This document shows positions 51,401-60,009 of a stretch of 64,000 nucleotides of DNA, piece by piece. Every line of letters starts with the position of its first letter. Within the stretch, counting starts at the first letter, position 1. The notes under the pieces were generated by a model. The model ran no database searches. It was not told the DNA's origin and saw only the letters and a program-made list of their open reading frames with translations. Position numbers and translations under genes: made by a program. The stretch covers positions 3,147,882 to 3,211,881 of the forward strand of contig WMCF01000026.1 of assembly GCA_009792885.1 (NCBI GenBank). The letters run 5' to 3'. Source of the DNA: Eremophila alpestris peregrina. Taxonomy: Eukaryota > Chordata > Aves > Passeriformes > Alaudidae.

Positions 51401-54400
51401 AACAGCCAAAATCTTCCAGATTCCCTTTTCCCTACTTCCTTATCTCCACTTGTTCCAAGCTGTTCTCTGCCTCTTGCCTTTCTGTGAGTGCTACTGGAGG
51501 TCAGAAAAGGTTGGTTATTGAGGCAGCAGAACAAAGAGCTGTTCTGTGTTCAGACTGATACAAGCAGCACTGCTGCCTCATTTCAGAGGCTGAGGAGATT
51601 GTCCATTGGAGGACAAGCAACATAACTTTAAAGATGAACTCCACTCTTATAGCTCTGAACAGCATTAGCTCCAAAGCCTACCCTCTGTCAAATGTAAGAT
51701 CCTTCTTTCAAGGCACAGCTCTACTAAGATTTCTTATTTATAAAATAAATAATATTTTATTATTTAAATAAAAGCTGACAACCAAATTTCTCTTTCATGT
51801 ACTAATTAATTCCTGTGGTTTCAAATTTACAAAAAGAAAAGGGCATCTGGAAATTTTTAGAATTCTTTTTACATAAGAAAAAGTTGCATACAAGAGAAAA
51901 TAAAGCAATACAGTTTGAAGCATGATAAAGCTTCAATGGCCAAAAGGGGATGTGCCTTATTCTTCCATCATGGAAATTTTTTTTAGGGGAGAAGATAATT
52001 GATTGCTTTCTTGCATTTGGTTTGGGCTTGGTGGCTTTTTTTTTTTAATGCTACATAAAGCACAACATAAGATTCCTAACAATGCATGAATTTTCTATTC
52101 CCTTTTAAAAAAATTACATTTGCCACGTTGAATTAACTAGCATTATGTACAGAAAAGACTGAACACAGAACTTAGTTATATGCTCAAACTTGGAGACAAA
52201 ATAAAATTCTACTGAATTACATTAAACAAAAATACTCATTATTGGGAAAAAAGTTTCCTGTATACCTGCAAGCAACTAAGTTGTAAAAACACAGCAAGGT
52301 AAACCATGGGCAATTTACCTTGCATGAACACAGTAATATTTAAATAAAATAAGGAAAAATGTTCTTATTTTTAGCCATATATTCTGGCATTAAAATATGT
52401 CACCAGCTATTTGTGTCTTATTCAATTTAGTCATTCTCTCTAAAGCATATTTTATTCTTATTAGCTTATATTTCAATGTAAATGGTAGCAATACATGTTT
52501 CAGGAGATTTTCACCTTATCCCTGAGGCTGGGGTCATTGAACCACTCCAACAACTTCTTGCCCACTTCCATTGGGCTGGAAAGAAAGGTCCTATATGTTA
52601 ACAGGAAGTCTTCTATAAACGTTGGGTCTACCACAGAGTGCTCTTCCACCAAATGCATTGTTAACCTTTCAGCTGTTCCCTATTGTAAACAAAAAATTTT
52701 AAAAATCATGGTTATTAACACATTTTCAACACATGCTAATTTGTTTTCTTGTAACATACTGAAGACTTATCACACGAAGAGAGTACTGCCATCCATTAAC
52801 TGATGAGCTAAGCAAACACAACAGCCTGATCACTGTGATAATAAAATGAAAAAAAATGTAAATCTCTGTAGAAATCACCTTGTCAACATGTATAATTATT
52901 AAACAAATCTAGAAATATTAACAGTCCATTTTCAAATATTCACTTCTACAATATATCTCAACTAATCCTGGACCTAAGTTGCCATGGTAGGAGGTTTACA
53001 GAACACAGACTTTTGCAAGAGACCCTCTCTGTTCCTTTTACCTTGATGACAATGTGACCTTTCCTTGTTCCAGTGCGGTCAAGCTCCCTGTGCTCCTTCA
53101 CCATCACAATCTCCCCTTCCTCCTCCACCTTCTGCATGTTCTTCTCCACTTGGTTGAGGATGCGGCAGTAATCTTGCTGGGCTATACAAACAAACTGCAA
53201 GGAATCATCACACACCAGTGTTAAAAGGTAAAATCTTCAGAAAAGCATTTACACTTAAGGTGCAAGTCACTCCATCAACAGACAAGATAAAGTAACTCCT
53301 CAACCTGCACTGAGACACATTCGTCTCTCCAACAATTCAGCTGTAGCAAGCAGATGGACAGACAGGCACAGTATTGCCACTACAATCCTGCAGTAAGAGG
53401 AGACCAAGATCCATCAGAGCAGTATGATTTAATATTCTCAGCCATTTTCCTTCAGCTGCTTTGACCTCCCCACTGCTGGAGATAAAGCCCAGTACCCTAA
53501 CCAGTCCATTTCTTCTTACATGAAAGCTCTTCTGTGGTGTTTAGGAGGGTTAAGTGAAAACCTAGCTTTTAATTTTTGTGCCTATTGTTTTGGTAAATAA
53601 TCTTCTTTTTTTATAGCTCTTTTACTGAAGTCATTTATTAAGAAAATAACATTTATTCAATTAATGAGTGCAGGCACAAAGAAACAAATTACTTCTGGCT
53701 TAATGCATACAGCAGGAAAATTATTTTCTGCAATCATCAGTTCAGCCAAGAATAAGTGCAAGAATAAATATCTTATGAATATTCCTAATACCTACACTGT
53801 GCAAATAGAATTAAGACCAACCATAACAAATTAGAAAAAAACTACATTATACACAAATTGTTATACATTTGTCTCTTTGGGGGGGACAAGATTAACTGCC
53901 TTATTATATGAATTTGGGTATTTAACTGAGAGGAACAGTGTTTCTTCTGATTGAAAAGTAGTTAAATCCTCATATACATACTTAAGACAAGGGCCCAAGA
54001 ATCAGAGACAGTATTTTCTCTTTAATTTTATTTATACAGCATTTCTTTTTCCAGCAGCTAATAGTAGCTGCAACAGAAGTCACACAGTTTGGACTTGTTG
54101 AAAACATTACCCTAATAAGAAAAATAAGAAATAATAAAAAAAATTTATGCACATTTTGGGAGTTAGATGGGCAAGTTTAACCAGGTGACTCTATTAGCAC
54201 ACATTTACACCCCTTTCAAAGGTATCTACTTGCAGCTAATTAGCCATCAGGACCAAGCAAAATGCTTAAAACAGCTCTGCTATTATCTTCTGGATGGGAA
54301 TAAGCAAATAGCAACCACAGAACCAGATTCAGCCAGTAGTTTTATGCTATGAAAAGCATTACTTACATCTGACTGCTTGTATTACAGCAAGCATCAAGGC

Positions 54401-57400
54401 TTTTTCCTTGAAAGGTCAGATTAGCCAAAATTAGATCTTTCACTCAAACCTCAGGAGATAAAGTTTGTATTACTCTGAAATTCAGTAGCTGAGTTGGGTA
54501 AGGAAGAATGGCTATTAGCTGCAGAAGTAAAAGAGCCTGTAATGGCTGATGGACCCTGAGATCCTGTGAAGGAACACTGGAAGCAATGGATGTATGGAAG
54601 AGGCTGGTGGCCCTCACATTCTGGAAAAAGCAAGCAGACAAACATCTTCATGCAGAATTATCCCTTACCCAGATAAAGGTAACTCCATTTCACAGACTGT
54701 GGGTAGGCAGGAGCCATATTCCCAACCACTGCCCAGGGTCACCCACTGGATACTTTACATATAGTCAGTTTAAAATAAAACTGGGGCTCATCATTGAGTT
54801 GCACTACACCTGTGGGGGTGAATTTGCATGTACCACAGACACTCTACCTGGCAGTCATCCACTTTGGTTCTCATCACTCCTTTCATATATTCCTTTTCCA
54901 TTGTAGGGGAAACACCAAAACTGTTCCCCATGCACAATATCTCTGTTCTTCCATCAGGGTATGTCACCTCCACAGAGCCATTCAAAATGACTGACCAGGA
55001 ATCCAGCTACAAATCAAACATTGCAGGATATATGAAATCACTTAACTTTTTAATGTCATACTATAGAAAAACAACTCTCACAATTGTTCTAGAGCATAAG
55101 TTATTTTTGAGCACCTATTACAAATTTTATGAGCTCATTTTCCTTAAATGTGCAGCTATTTCCAGCTCAAGAAAACTGGGATCTTAAGTTTACCTTTTAT
55201 ATTAAGAGGTCATGTACGACTGTGAAAAAAAAATAAAGGAAGTTTTAAAACAGCACTTGAACACTGAAATAAAGTCCCCAAATGAGCTCAAATGGGCAGA
55301 AGCATTTTGTACAGTACAGAGAATGTTTTCTTTTGTTTTTATTGCTTAAGGAATGTGTGTGCTGCAACAAAAGCTTTCAGAAAATCCAGAACAAAAAGAG
55401 ACCTGATTTACCTGAATATTGCCTTCTTTTTTTTTTTTTCCCTTATTTTTAAGTAACAAAAGAGGACCTTAATCATGTGGAATCTGGAATGTTTGTTATA
55501 ATAGGAGAGTCAAAAGCAACTTCTACTGACCTCTTCCCCATCGTTTAGTACAATGGTTCCTGCTCTCTCCACAACTGCAAACACCATTACAGCACAGAGT
55601 TCTCTCCTCACTGACATTGTCATGTTGGCAAAAGCAGGCAATTGATGCATGAATTCCAGTAGTTGTTCTGAAGGAGAAAAAGCCCACTGAGTCGTGCATG
55701 TCAAAACAACAAAGCACAGTAAAGACAGTTCTTCAGCAAGATGCCTGAGGCTGCTTAAGCTAAAATGCTGCACAATCGTTTCTGTATACTAATAAATCAT
55801 CTACAGTGGCCTGTTTTAATTACTGGGTATTTTGTAGAGGCAGACTGGCTGGGCATATCATCAATAGATACCCAGCAAAGTAAAAGTCAGCATAATGGAG
55901 GAATTGTAATGCAACCAAGAGCTCTGAATACAACCAATGGTATTTTTAATACTCCAGTCAGGGCAATAATTCCATTGTGACTAGAACAGGACTATATAAA
56001 ACACAGCAAGAAATTTCACAAAACTGAGCAAGTTGTTTGGTAGAGTCATCCCTTCCTAGGCTAGGCTTAACAGTAAATTGTACTTGATCACTGTTAGATG
56101 GTTTCACAAAGTTCCTCTCAGATGAACCGGAGAGGATCATTGTCTTAAAGGGCACTACTGCTGCTCTGTCTTGTACTTGCACTTGAGTTGCACTTGTACT
56201 CAGTGGTGAACTTCCAGTATTTTCATTTTTTTATACCATTCATAGCAACAGAATTCAATTTTAGCAGTCGTGCCAAGTGATTATATGCCCTAAAAATGTT
56301 TTTGCATCCAGTTTGATCTAAAATGTCTACTGAAAGAGTTCAGTAAAACTCCATCTTTTCCCTAATTTTTTATTTACTCTGAATCACAGAAAGGTTGTGG
56401 TTAAAAGGGACTTCCAGACCTCATCTGGTCAAACCTGCCTGCTCAAGCAAAGCCACCTACAGCCAGTTGCCCAGGAACACATCCAAGCATCTTTCGAATA
56501 TCTTCAAGGAGGAATACTAACATCTCTCTCGACACCTCCATCAGTTCTCAGTCACAGTAAAAAAAAAAAAGCATTTCCTAGTGCTCTGATAGAGGCTCCT
56601 GTGTTTTAGTTTGTGCCCTCTGACCTCTTACTGGGCACCACTGAGAAGACTCTGGCTCAATCACCTGTACATACCCACCCCAGGGTATTTGTATAGATTA
56701 ATAAGATCCCCTGAGTCTTCTCCAGGCTGAACAGTCCCAAGCTCTCTTAGACCTTCCTTGCATAAGAGATGTTCGAGGCCCTTAATCATCTGATAATCAA
56801 CCTTAATCATCATTTAGTCATACTTAATAAAAGAAAAATATCTCACCCAGCGAAACAGATTAGATTAAAATTTGGATTCTAGTTCTGCTTTGCCTTCAGT
56901 GTATTTACTTGTATGTTAACATAGCCAATTAGTTTGATTAGATGCACATTTATGTTAAGGTTTTAAAGGCTCCAATGTTTGCAACCAATGTCAAGTCACA
57001 ATGTCACAACTGACAATTTAAAATATACTGTGAGAAGCAGTGTTGACATTAATGTCGCCTTTGCCAAGGTTCTGTCTGTTTTCCAGTTTTCAACAACCCT
57101 TCCTTCACAAACCTGCTCTGATATCAATTAGAAGCTGGAGCCTGAGATCAAAAGGGCCAGCAAGTAAAAGGTTTCACCCACATTTTATGCATTTTCCCCT
57201 TCTTTAGATGTACTTGTTCACATTTTATATATATACTTATATAAGAAACAATAATAATTAACACTAAACTTAGCAACTACAAAGGCCAATGATTAAAATA
57301 AAGCTCAAAAAGTAAATCTCTGGAGGTGAAGAAGAACATGTTTGACAGCATTTTACTACATCACAATACTTACCAATGTCATCATCTGTCCTGTCTATTG

Positions 57401-57551
57401 GGTCTTTCTCCAAGCAGTCTCTAACAATATCCCTACTCATCAAAGGATCTGATGCCCTTTCAATGTCTTCTTCATCATCATCATCCTCAGAATCCACTGC
57501 TGTCTCTGGCAATCCACTGAGATCCATATCACCAGCCTCACTTTCTGTAGC
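21443..57551 (-). CDS. RAPGEF2: RAPGEF2 (PDZ-GEF1), Rap guanine-nucleotide exchange factor 2; 22 coding exons, 5' end missing
   Basis: This is the whole coding span seen here. RAPGEF2 promotes GDP/GTP exchange on Rap1 and Rap2 at membranes and cell junctions and acts in adhesion and neuronal signalling (family knowledge). Twenty-two exons with gt/ag borders join in one frame of 4284 nt, giving 1427 residues; mammalian RAPGEF2 is about 1500, so only the extreme N-terminus is missing. Approximate residues counted from the first one in the window: acidic segment 1-59; cyclic-nucleotide-binding-like fold 60-190; RasGEF N-terminal module 198-310; PDZ 330-404; Ras-association 540-628; catalytic RasGEF 650-875; Ser/Pro-rich tail to 1427 with PPGY, PPDY and terminal VSAV. 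It is RAPGEF2 rather than the paralogue RAPGEF6 because the acidic start, the tail and the ending DEQVSAV match RAPGEF2 as I remember it. No frameshift or internal stop was found. Confidence 0.97.
22651..22956 (-). CDS. RAPGEF2: RAPGEF2 exon 21 (tail with two PPxY motifs)
   Basis: The exon is 306 nt. It begins [19 protein letters not shown] and continues [39 protein letters not shown] and [11 protein letters not shown] before donor gtaaat. PPGY and PPDY are PPxY motifs that bind WW domains; NEDD4-family ligases are known to bind and ubiquitinate RAPGEF2 through PY motifs. The intron to the final exon is about 1.2 kb with nothing recognised. Confidence 0.96.
25474..26033 (-). CDS. RAPGEF2: RAPGEF2 exon 20 (largest exon, Ser-rich tail)
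   Basis: The exon is 560 nt, starting [20 protein letters not shown] after acceptor catccag. It contains [75 protein letters not shown] and [16 protein letters not shown], and ends near STKGLG. The donor is a tandem gtggtaag; phase with the next exon (GGT G|CA AGA) and the consensus gtaagt favour the second gt. The tail is low-complexity and probably disordered. The long open frame on the opposite strand is a shadow of this exon. The intron below is 2.5 kb with nothing recognised. Confidence 0.96.
26134..26212 (+). mobile_element. CR1 3' end with octamer tail, in RAPGEF2 intron
   Basis: It reads gtgggttggactaggtaacc, then aaggaccctttcc, and ends with attctatgattctatg, the tandem octamer that closes avian CR1 elements. 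Only about 80 bp remain. It lies in antisense orientation to RAPGEF2, about 100 bp upstream of the exon 20 acceptor. Confidence 0.9.
26966..26985. repeat. Poly(A) run, 20 bases
   Basis: An uninterrupted run of A on the plus strand within the intron between exons 19 and 20. Confidence 0.95.
27622..27847 (-). CDS. RAPGEF2: RAPGEF2 exon 19 (Ser-rich tail with DSGHSEIS motif)
   Basis: The exon is 226 nt. It encodes [20 protein letters not shown], then [39 protein letters not shown] and [13 protein letters not shown] before donor gtaaga. DSGHSEIS resembles the DSGxxS degron read by the beta-TrCP ubiquitin ligase; RAPGEF2 is reported to be degraded through beta-TrCP, but I cannot confirm that this is the exact site. 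The intron below (26034-27621) contains a CR1 3' end and a 20-base A run. Confidence 0.95.
29843..29995 (-). CDS. RAPGEF2: RAPGEF2 exon 18 (Ser/Pro-rich tail)
   Basis: The exon is 153 nt, in phase 1 on both sides. It encodes [19 protein letters not shown], then [19 protein letters not shown] and [13 protein letters not shown] before donor gtagta. [10 protein letters not shown] offers several proline-directed phosphorylation sites (inference). The exon is flanked by introns of about 1.7 and 2.0 kb with no recognised elements. Confidence 0.95.
31737..31922 (-). CDS. RAPGEF2: RAPGEF2 exon 17 (Gln-rich C-terminal tail)
   Basis: The exon is 186 nt. It encodes [20 protein letters not shown], then a glutamine-rich patch ([10 protein letters not shown]) from a short CAG run, and [20 protein letters not shown] before donor gtaggt. 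Mammalian RAPGEF2 also has a Gln/Pro-rich patch here, so the repeat length is likely variable (inference). The intron below (29996-31736) is about 1.7 kb with nothing recognised. Confidence 0.95.
32765..32988 (-). CDS. RAPGEF2: RAPGEF2 exon 16 (post-catalytic region)
   Basis: The exon is 224 nt. It starts [19 protein letters not shown], then [39 protein letters not shown] and [16 protein letters not shown], ending with T before donor gtgagc. KKRVRRSSF has the form of a basophilic-kinase site (inference), followed by a helix-forming charged segment. The open frame continues past 32765 into the intron, but the joint to exon 17 (ACA T|TG CCC) restores the known TLPKN. The intron below is 842 bp with nothing recognised. 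Confidence 0.95.
34031..34054 (-). CDS. RAPGEF2: RAPGEF2 exon 15, 24-nt microexon
   Basis: This very small exon lies between acceptor cttgcag and donor gtaagt. With the flanking split codons it encodes KKKWRSLG, which matches the RAPGEF2 sequence [14 protein letters not shown]. Its length is a multiple of three and both borders are in phase 2, so leaving it out would delete eight residues and keep the frame. It follows directly on the catalytic domain and is strongly basic. The intron below it is about 1.0 kb with nothing recognised. Confidence 0.9.
34664..34787 (-). CDS. RAPGEF2: RAPGEF2 exon 14 (end of catalytic domain)
   Basis: The exon is 124 nt. It continues [20 protein letters not shown], then [20 protein letters not shown] and T, ending with AG of an Arg codon before donor gtaagt. 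It provides the last helices of the CDC25-homology domain. The following intron is 609 bp and separates it from a 24-nt microexon. Confidence 0.96.
34867..35078 (-). CDS. RAPGEF2: RAPGEF2 exon 13 (catalytic RasGEF domain, second half)
   Basis: The exon is 212 nt. It reads [20 protein letters not shown], then [40 protein letters not shown] and [11 protein letters not shown], ending with one base of Gly before donor gtaaag. The blocks [15 protein letters not shown] and [20 protein letters not shown] are signatures of RasGEF catalytic domains, covering the helical-hairpin region and the segment that contacts switch 2. The intron to the next exon is only 79 bp. Confidence 0.97.
36599..36982 (-). 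CDS. RAPGEF2: RAPGEF2 exon 12 (RA end and first half of catalytic RasGEF domain)
   Basis: The exon is 384 nt. It starts [20 protein letters not shown] and enters the CDC25-homology domain at [20 protein letters not shown]. Conserved RasGEF blocks follow: [28 protein letters not shown] and [20 protein letters not shown], then MFAII. The donor is gtactg after ATTAG, weaker than the others in the gene. The intron below (35079-36598, about 1.5 kb) has nothing recognised. Confidence 0.97.
37224..37464 (-). CDS. RAPGEF2: RAPGEF2 exon 11 (Ras-association domain)
   Basis: The exon is 241 nt and encodes the core of the RA domain: [18 protein letters not shown], then [37 protein letters not shown] and [20 protein letters not shown]. 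It ends with two bases of Arg before donor gtaaga. The pattern of a strand, a strand and the [13 protein letters not shown] helix fits ubiquitin-fold RA domains, which in PDZ-GEFs bind GTP-loaded Rap1 or M-Ras and recruit the exchange factor to membranes (known for the family). The next intron is 241 bp. Confidence 0.97.
40384..40437. repeat. A-rich tract followed by T18
   Basis: The sequence aaaaaaacaaaacaaaac and further A-rich bases is followed after a short spacer by eighteen T. The two halves are near complements and could pair as a hairpin. It lies within the 4.5-kb intron after exon 10. Confidence 0.85.
41964..42121 (-). CDS. RAPGEF2: RAPGEF2 exon 10 (linker before RA domain)
   Basis: The exon is 158 nt. 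After acceptor gatgcag it reads [20 protein letters not shown], then [19 protein letters not shown] and ILDFNTTP, ending with one base of Asp. It is Ser/Asp-rich and probably unstructured, and it connects the PDZ and RA domains. The intron below (37465-41963, about 4.5 kb) contains an A-rich plus T18 tract at 40384-40437 and no recognised gene. Confidence 0.95.
46515..46761 (-). CDS. RAPGEF2: RAPGEF2 exon 9 (PDZ to RA linker, basic)
   Basis: The exon is 247 nt. It completes Val and continues [20 protein letters not shown], then a lysine-rich linker including [20 protein letters not shown] and [18 protein letters not shown], and ends with two bases of an Asn codon before donor gtgagt. No named fold is visible; family knowledge places it between the PDZ and Ras-association domains. 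The intron below is about 4.4 kb and AT-rich with no recognised repeat. Confidence 0.95.
48919..49027 (-). CDS. RAPGEF2: RAPGEF2 exon 8 (second part of PDZ domain)
   Basis: The exon is 109 nt, beginning [18 protein letters not shown] and ending SITVKTNLF plus one base of Val before donor gtaagt. It supplies the ILEVNGQ strand, the alpha-B helix ([12 protein letters not shown]) and the last beta strand of the PDZ domain. The intron below (46762-48918, about 2.2 kb) shows no recognised element. Confidence 0.96.
49130..49333 (-). CDS. RAPGEF2: RAPGEF2 exon 7 (first part of PDZ domain)
   Basis: The exon is 204 nt in phase 0. It starts [20 protein letters not shown], and after the basic stretch the PDZ domain begins at about [23 protein letters not shown] contains the GFGI carboxylate-binding loop and is followed by the [15 protein letters not shown] helix and strand. 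In the mammalian protein, as I remember it, the Phe of VDFGSKA is Ser; this is unverified. The next intron is only 102 bp. Confidence 0.97.
49425..49532 (-). CDS. RAPGEF2: RAPGEF2 exon 6 (REM module, second part)
   Basis: The exon is 108 nt and encodes 36 residues in phase 0. It begins [19 protein letters not shown] and ends [12 protein letters not shown] before donor gtaaga. It completes the REM module helices. Only 91 bp of intron separate it from the PDZ exon below. Confidence 0.96.
49747..49794. repeat. Tandem repeat, 16 bp x 3
   Basis: Three consecutive copies of cacttgtataacaatt with one or two changes per unit. It lies in the 3-kb intron between exons 5 and 6, about 215 bp upstream of the exon 6 acceptor. 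Confidence 0.9.
52515..52679 (-). CDS. RAPGEF2: RAPGEF2 exon 5 (RasGEF N-terminal / REM module)
   Basis: The exon is 165 nt in phase 0, starting after acceptor acaatag. It encodes [13 protein letters not shown], then [33 protein letters not shown] and PSLRDK before donor gtgaaa. The stretch [15 protein letters not shown] is the hallmark of the helical REM module, which stabilises the catalytic domain of CDC25-type exchange factors. The following intron (49533-52514) is about 3 kb; it holds a short 16-bp tandem repeat and otherwise nothing recognised. Confidence 0.97.
53042..53194 (-). CDS. RAPGEF2: RAPGEF2 exon 4 (end of cNMP-like fold, linker to REM module)
   Basis: The exon is 153 nt in phase 0 on both sides. 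It begins [19 protein letters not shown] after acceptor ctgcag (the open frame upstream of it is intronic), runs through a charged helix ([20 protein letters not shown]) and ends [11 protein letters not shown] before donor gtaaaa. It closes the cyclic-nucleotide-binding-like fold and opens the RasGEF N-terminal module. The next intron is 362 bp with nothing recognised. Confidence 0.95.
54848..55006 (-). CDS. RAPGEF2: RAPGEF2 exon 3 (cyclic-nucleotide-binding-like domain, core)
   Basis: The exon is 159 nt in phase 0 on both sides. It starts [19 protein letters not shown] and continues through [20 protein letters not shown] to RTKVDDCQ, before donor gtagag. The [10 protein letters not shown] part sits where true cyclic-nucleotide-binding domains have the phosphate-binding cassette; the canonical Arg-Ala pair is not visible. 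The intron below it is about 1.65 kb with no recognised repeat or gene. Confidence 0.95.
55531..55667 (-). CDS. RAPGEF2: RAPGEF2 exon 2 (start of cyclic-nucleotide-binding-like domain)
   Basis: The exon is 137 nt. It starts after cttcag, completes the split Glu codon, and ends in phase 0 at NDGEE before donor gtcagt. It encodes [16 protein letters not shown], then [20 protein letters not shown] and the glycine-containing turn VLNDGEE. This is the first half of a beta-roll related to cyclic-nucleotide-binding domains. PDZ-GEFs are known to keep the fold but lack the usual phosphate-binding residues, so cAMP sensing should not be assumed. The following intron is 524 bp with nothing recognised. 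Confidence 0.95.
56383..56795 (-). mobile_element. CR1 LINE 3' fragment in RAPGEF2 intron
   Basis: The plus strand is the complement of a CR1 3' region: atcacagaaaggttgtggtt, then ctggtcaaacctgcctgctc, cagttgcccaggaacacatc, gggcaccactgagaagactc and cttctccaggctgaacagtc. It is about 410 bp in the same orientation as RAPGEF2, with a 12-base A run in the middle. Confidence 0.9.
57374..57551 (-). CDS. RAPGEF2: RAPGEF2 exon 1 of 22 in window (acidic N-terminal segment)
   Basis: The exon is 178 nt. It begins in phase 0 after acceptor ttattag with codons for [16 protein letters not shown] and ends with one base of a split codon before donor gtaagt. It encodes a strongly acidic stretch ([17 protein letters not shown]) and then [16 protein letters not shown], which leads into the cyclic-nucleotide-binding-like fold. 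The Met in GDMDL is internal in known RAPGEF2 proteins, so it is not taken as the start; the true start lies upstream of the window. The following intron (55668-57373) carries a CR1 fragment. Confidence 0.95.
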
Positions 57552-59964
57552 CTAATAAATGCATAAACAATTAAAAAACATTCAAATGGGTTCTTTACTG
57601 CTGCAGTTTTCTGGTTAAACGTACAGAGATTCATTCTATCATCCAGCAGATCACTCAAATTTATTCAGTATTTATATTGCTTTTTTCCTTTACATACCTT
57701 TTAAAACAACTAACAATTGATCAGTCCAAACCCACTGTTTAAACAGGACCTTTAACATTTGTTTCAATCAGTCATATATACAAAGGATTCAACAGACATT
57801 ATTTAATCTGTGGGTCTTGGGAGGGGATTGAAGGCTGTTGCATTTCAAGCACCAATGTCATGGACTGTTAGCTGAGTAAATTTTTTTTCAATAAACAGTT
57901 CATTTAACAATTTCTGTGCTCACCCCAAATTTACATTTTCAGAAACTCAGGAAACCAATATAATTTTAAGCAGACAGTTTGGGGAAAGAAGAACAGCATC
58001 AAAATGCTACAGGAATTTTGCTATCTCTCAGTCACCTAGGGTTGTATTTTTCTTTTACAATTCCAGTTGAACATAGTTAAATATGGCTTTTGTTTGCTGA
58101 TAAACTCCCTCAGAATTTACAGATGCAGAAAAAATGCAAAGTCATTGCTTAAACATCACAGATGGACTACACTCAGAATATCTGTCAAACTTAACCTCCT
58201 TTAAATTGTATTAAAATGAATGAAAACATAGTTCAGATATAGCTTGAGGTCATTAGTATAGCACCTAAAGGTAAATATATTTTAATGATTCAGTTTGAAG
58301 ACAGAACACTTCAATAAATCCCACAAACATTTGTCTGTCATGGGTGATAAAGCTGCTTTTTCTCAGAACCTGATTTAATACCATGGCAGCTGCCAAGGCT
58401 CAGCAATAACAATTTTAAGGAAATGCAAGCTTCTAATGAGCAAGTTTTAAGCCATGGCTTGAGAAACCCAGTTTCACAGACCTTAAAGGCATGGTTGGTT
58501 TCTGACACTCTGGAAGCACACAATGCATTCACATCTATAAAAATAATACATGGGACAAACACACCTACTGAAGGTTGTTTCATTGATCTACCTCAGACTG
58601 GTAAAAAAAGACAAGCCACAAAACTAGGTCACTCTCTGAACACAGAGAAGGTAAGAGAAATTGCATTGGTAATTTTGTAGAATCATCTCCCCTATTCCTG
58701 CCCCCTTATCTGTGGCTGACATCTGTTACTTTAATGCCACTCTACACAGCCACCTCATGAACAGCAGCATATGGCTGGAGATGGATCAGGGGGCAGCTAG
58801 TGAGAGTCTTAAATGCTTCTGTCCTTCAGCACAGCACAGGCTTTGTAACTGGGCCTTGTTAATAGAAAAAGCATGATAACAGCATCTATGCAATATTCAA
58901 ATTATTCTCACTTTGTGGTTTTGGGTTGGGGTTTTCTTTAGTAATTGTTGTTGTTGTTCATTTTGGGAGTTTAGTAGCTTTTTCAGTTTTGCTTTTGTCA
59001 AGGAAAAATGCTGCTCATTTTTTAACCAGGATAAGGAAAGATGTTACTGGCATAGAAGCAAATCCCAAAACTTAGCACAGATAGCAGTATTTTCATTAGC
59101 AGTCTTACTGTGTTTAACATGCACATTCCCTGTGCTACATTTGAAACAGCTGCTGTAACCACTCTTTCAAAATAGCCTTCATCAAAAGTGACTGGTGGAA
59201 AAATTAGTGATGATGAGTCAGTAGACACACAGCTTATGACACCAATCTGTCAGAATCTGAAGTTTCCAACAGTGACAATTCCAGTGACAGTGGGACTGAT
59301 TCACAGTCAGTTTTGCAAACCTTCCCATCACTAACAAGTGCCCCTCCTACCTGCTCAGATTAAGCTCTCTCAAAAGCACGTTAGCAAAATGAATCCAGAA
59401 CTCAATTTGGTCACACAATGCTAACACACTCGAGAAACTTCCACCTATTGTACAACATCTGATTATTAAAAGACAAGCTATTTTAGTGTCTTAAAGCAAT
59501 AAAACAAAACTGGAAAACTCTAAGCTCTATTACCAAGAAGATTTGATGCTATTTTAAAAAATTCTCACTCTGAACTAAATGTAACTTTGGACTCAGAAAA
59601 CACTTTACAAATACTACTAAAAGCTACCAGATTTCCCAAAGATGATCACTATTTACACTTTATGGGGGGTTTTTTTGACAACTGAAGTTATTGGTGGATG
59701 AAAAGCAACTATTTCTAACTTCCTATCAAATAATTCAGAGCATTGCAACAAAGAAGCTCATCATTAAATGCAACAATCCACAAATAAGAAAGCTTGTTAA
59801 TTTAGGACACCTTTGAAAACACCTTTAGAGGACAAAAAAAATTGCGTGTTTTCAAACAACTTTCTGAAATTGCTATGATCATGCAAAAGATGACTAAGAC
59901 AAATGTAGCTTTTCTGCATGACAAAACAAAACAAAAACCAAACCAAACAAATGCAAACCCACTA

Positions 59965-60009
<45 letters not shown>

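Noticed and set aside
57477..57527. Met in [10 protein letters not shown] as the RAPGEF2 start codon
   Set aside because: The frame is open upstream through ATESEAGD to a splice acceptor, and these residues belong to known RAPGEF2, so the Met is internal.
58913..59158. Cys/Phe-rich 81-residue frame in the 5' intron
   Set aside because: It is low-complexity, T-rich-derived sequence with no splice-site or homology support for an exon.
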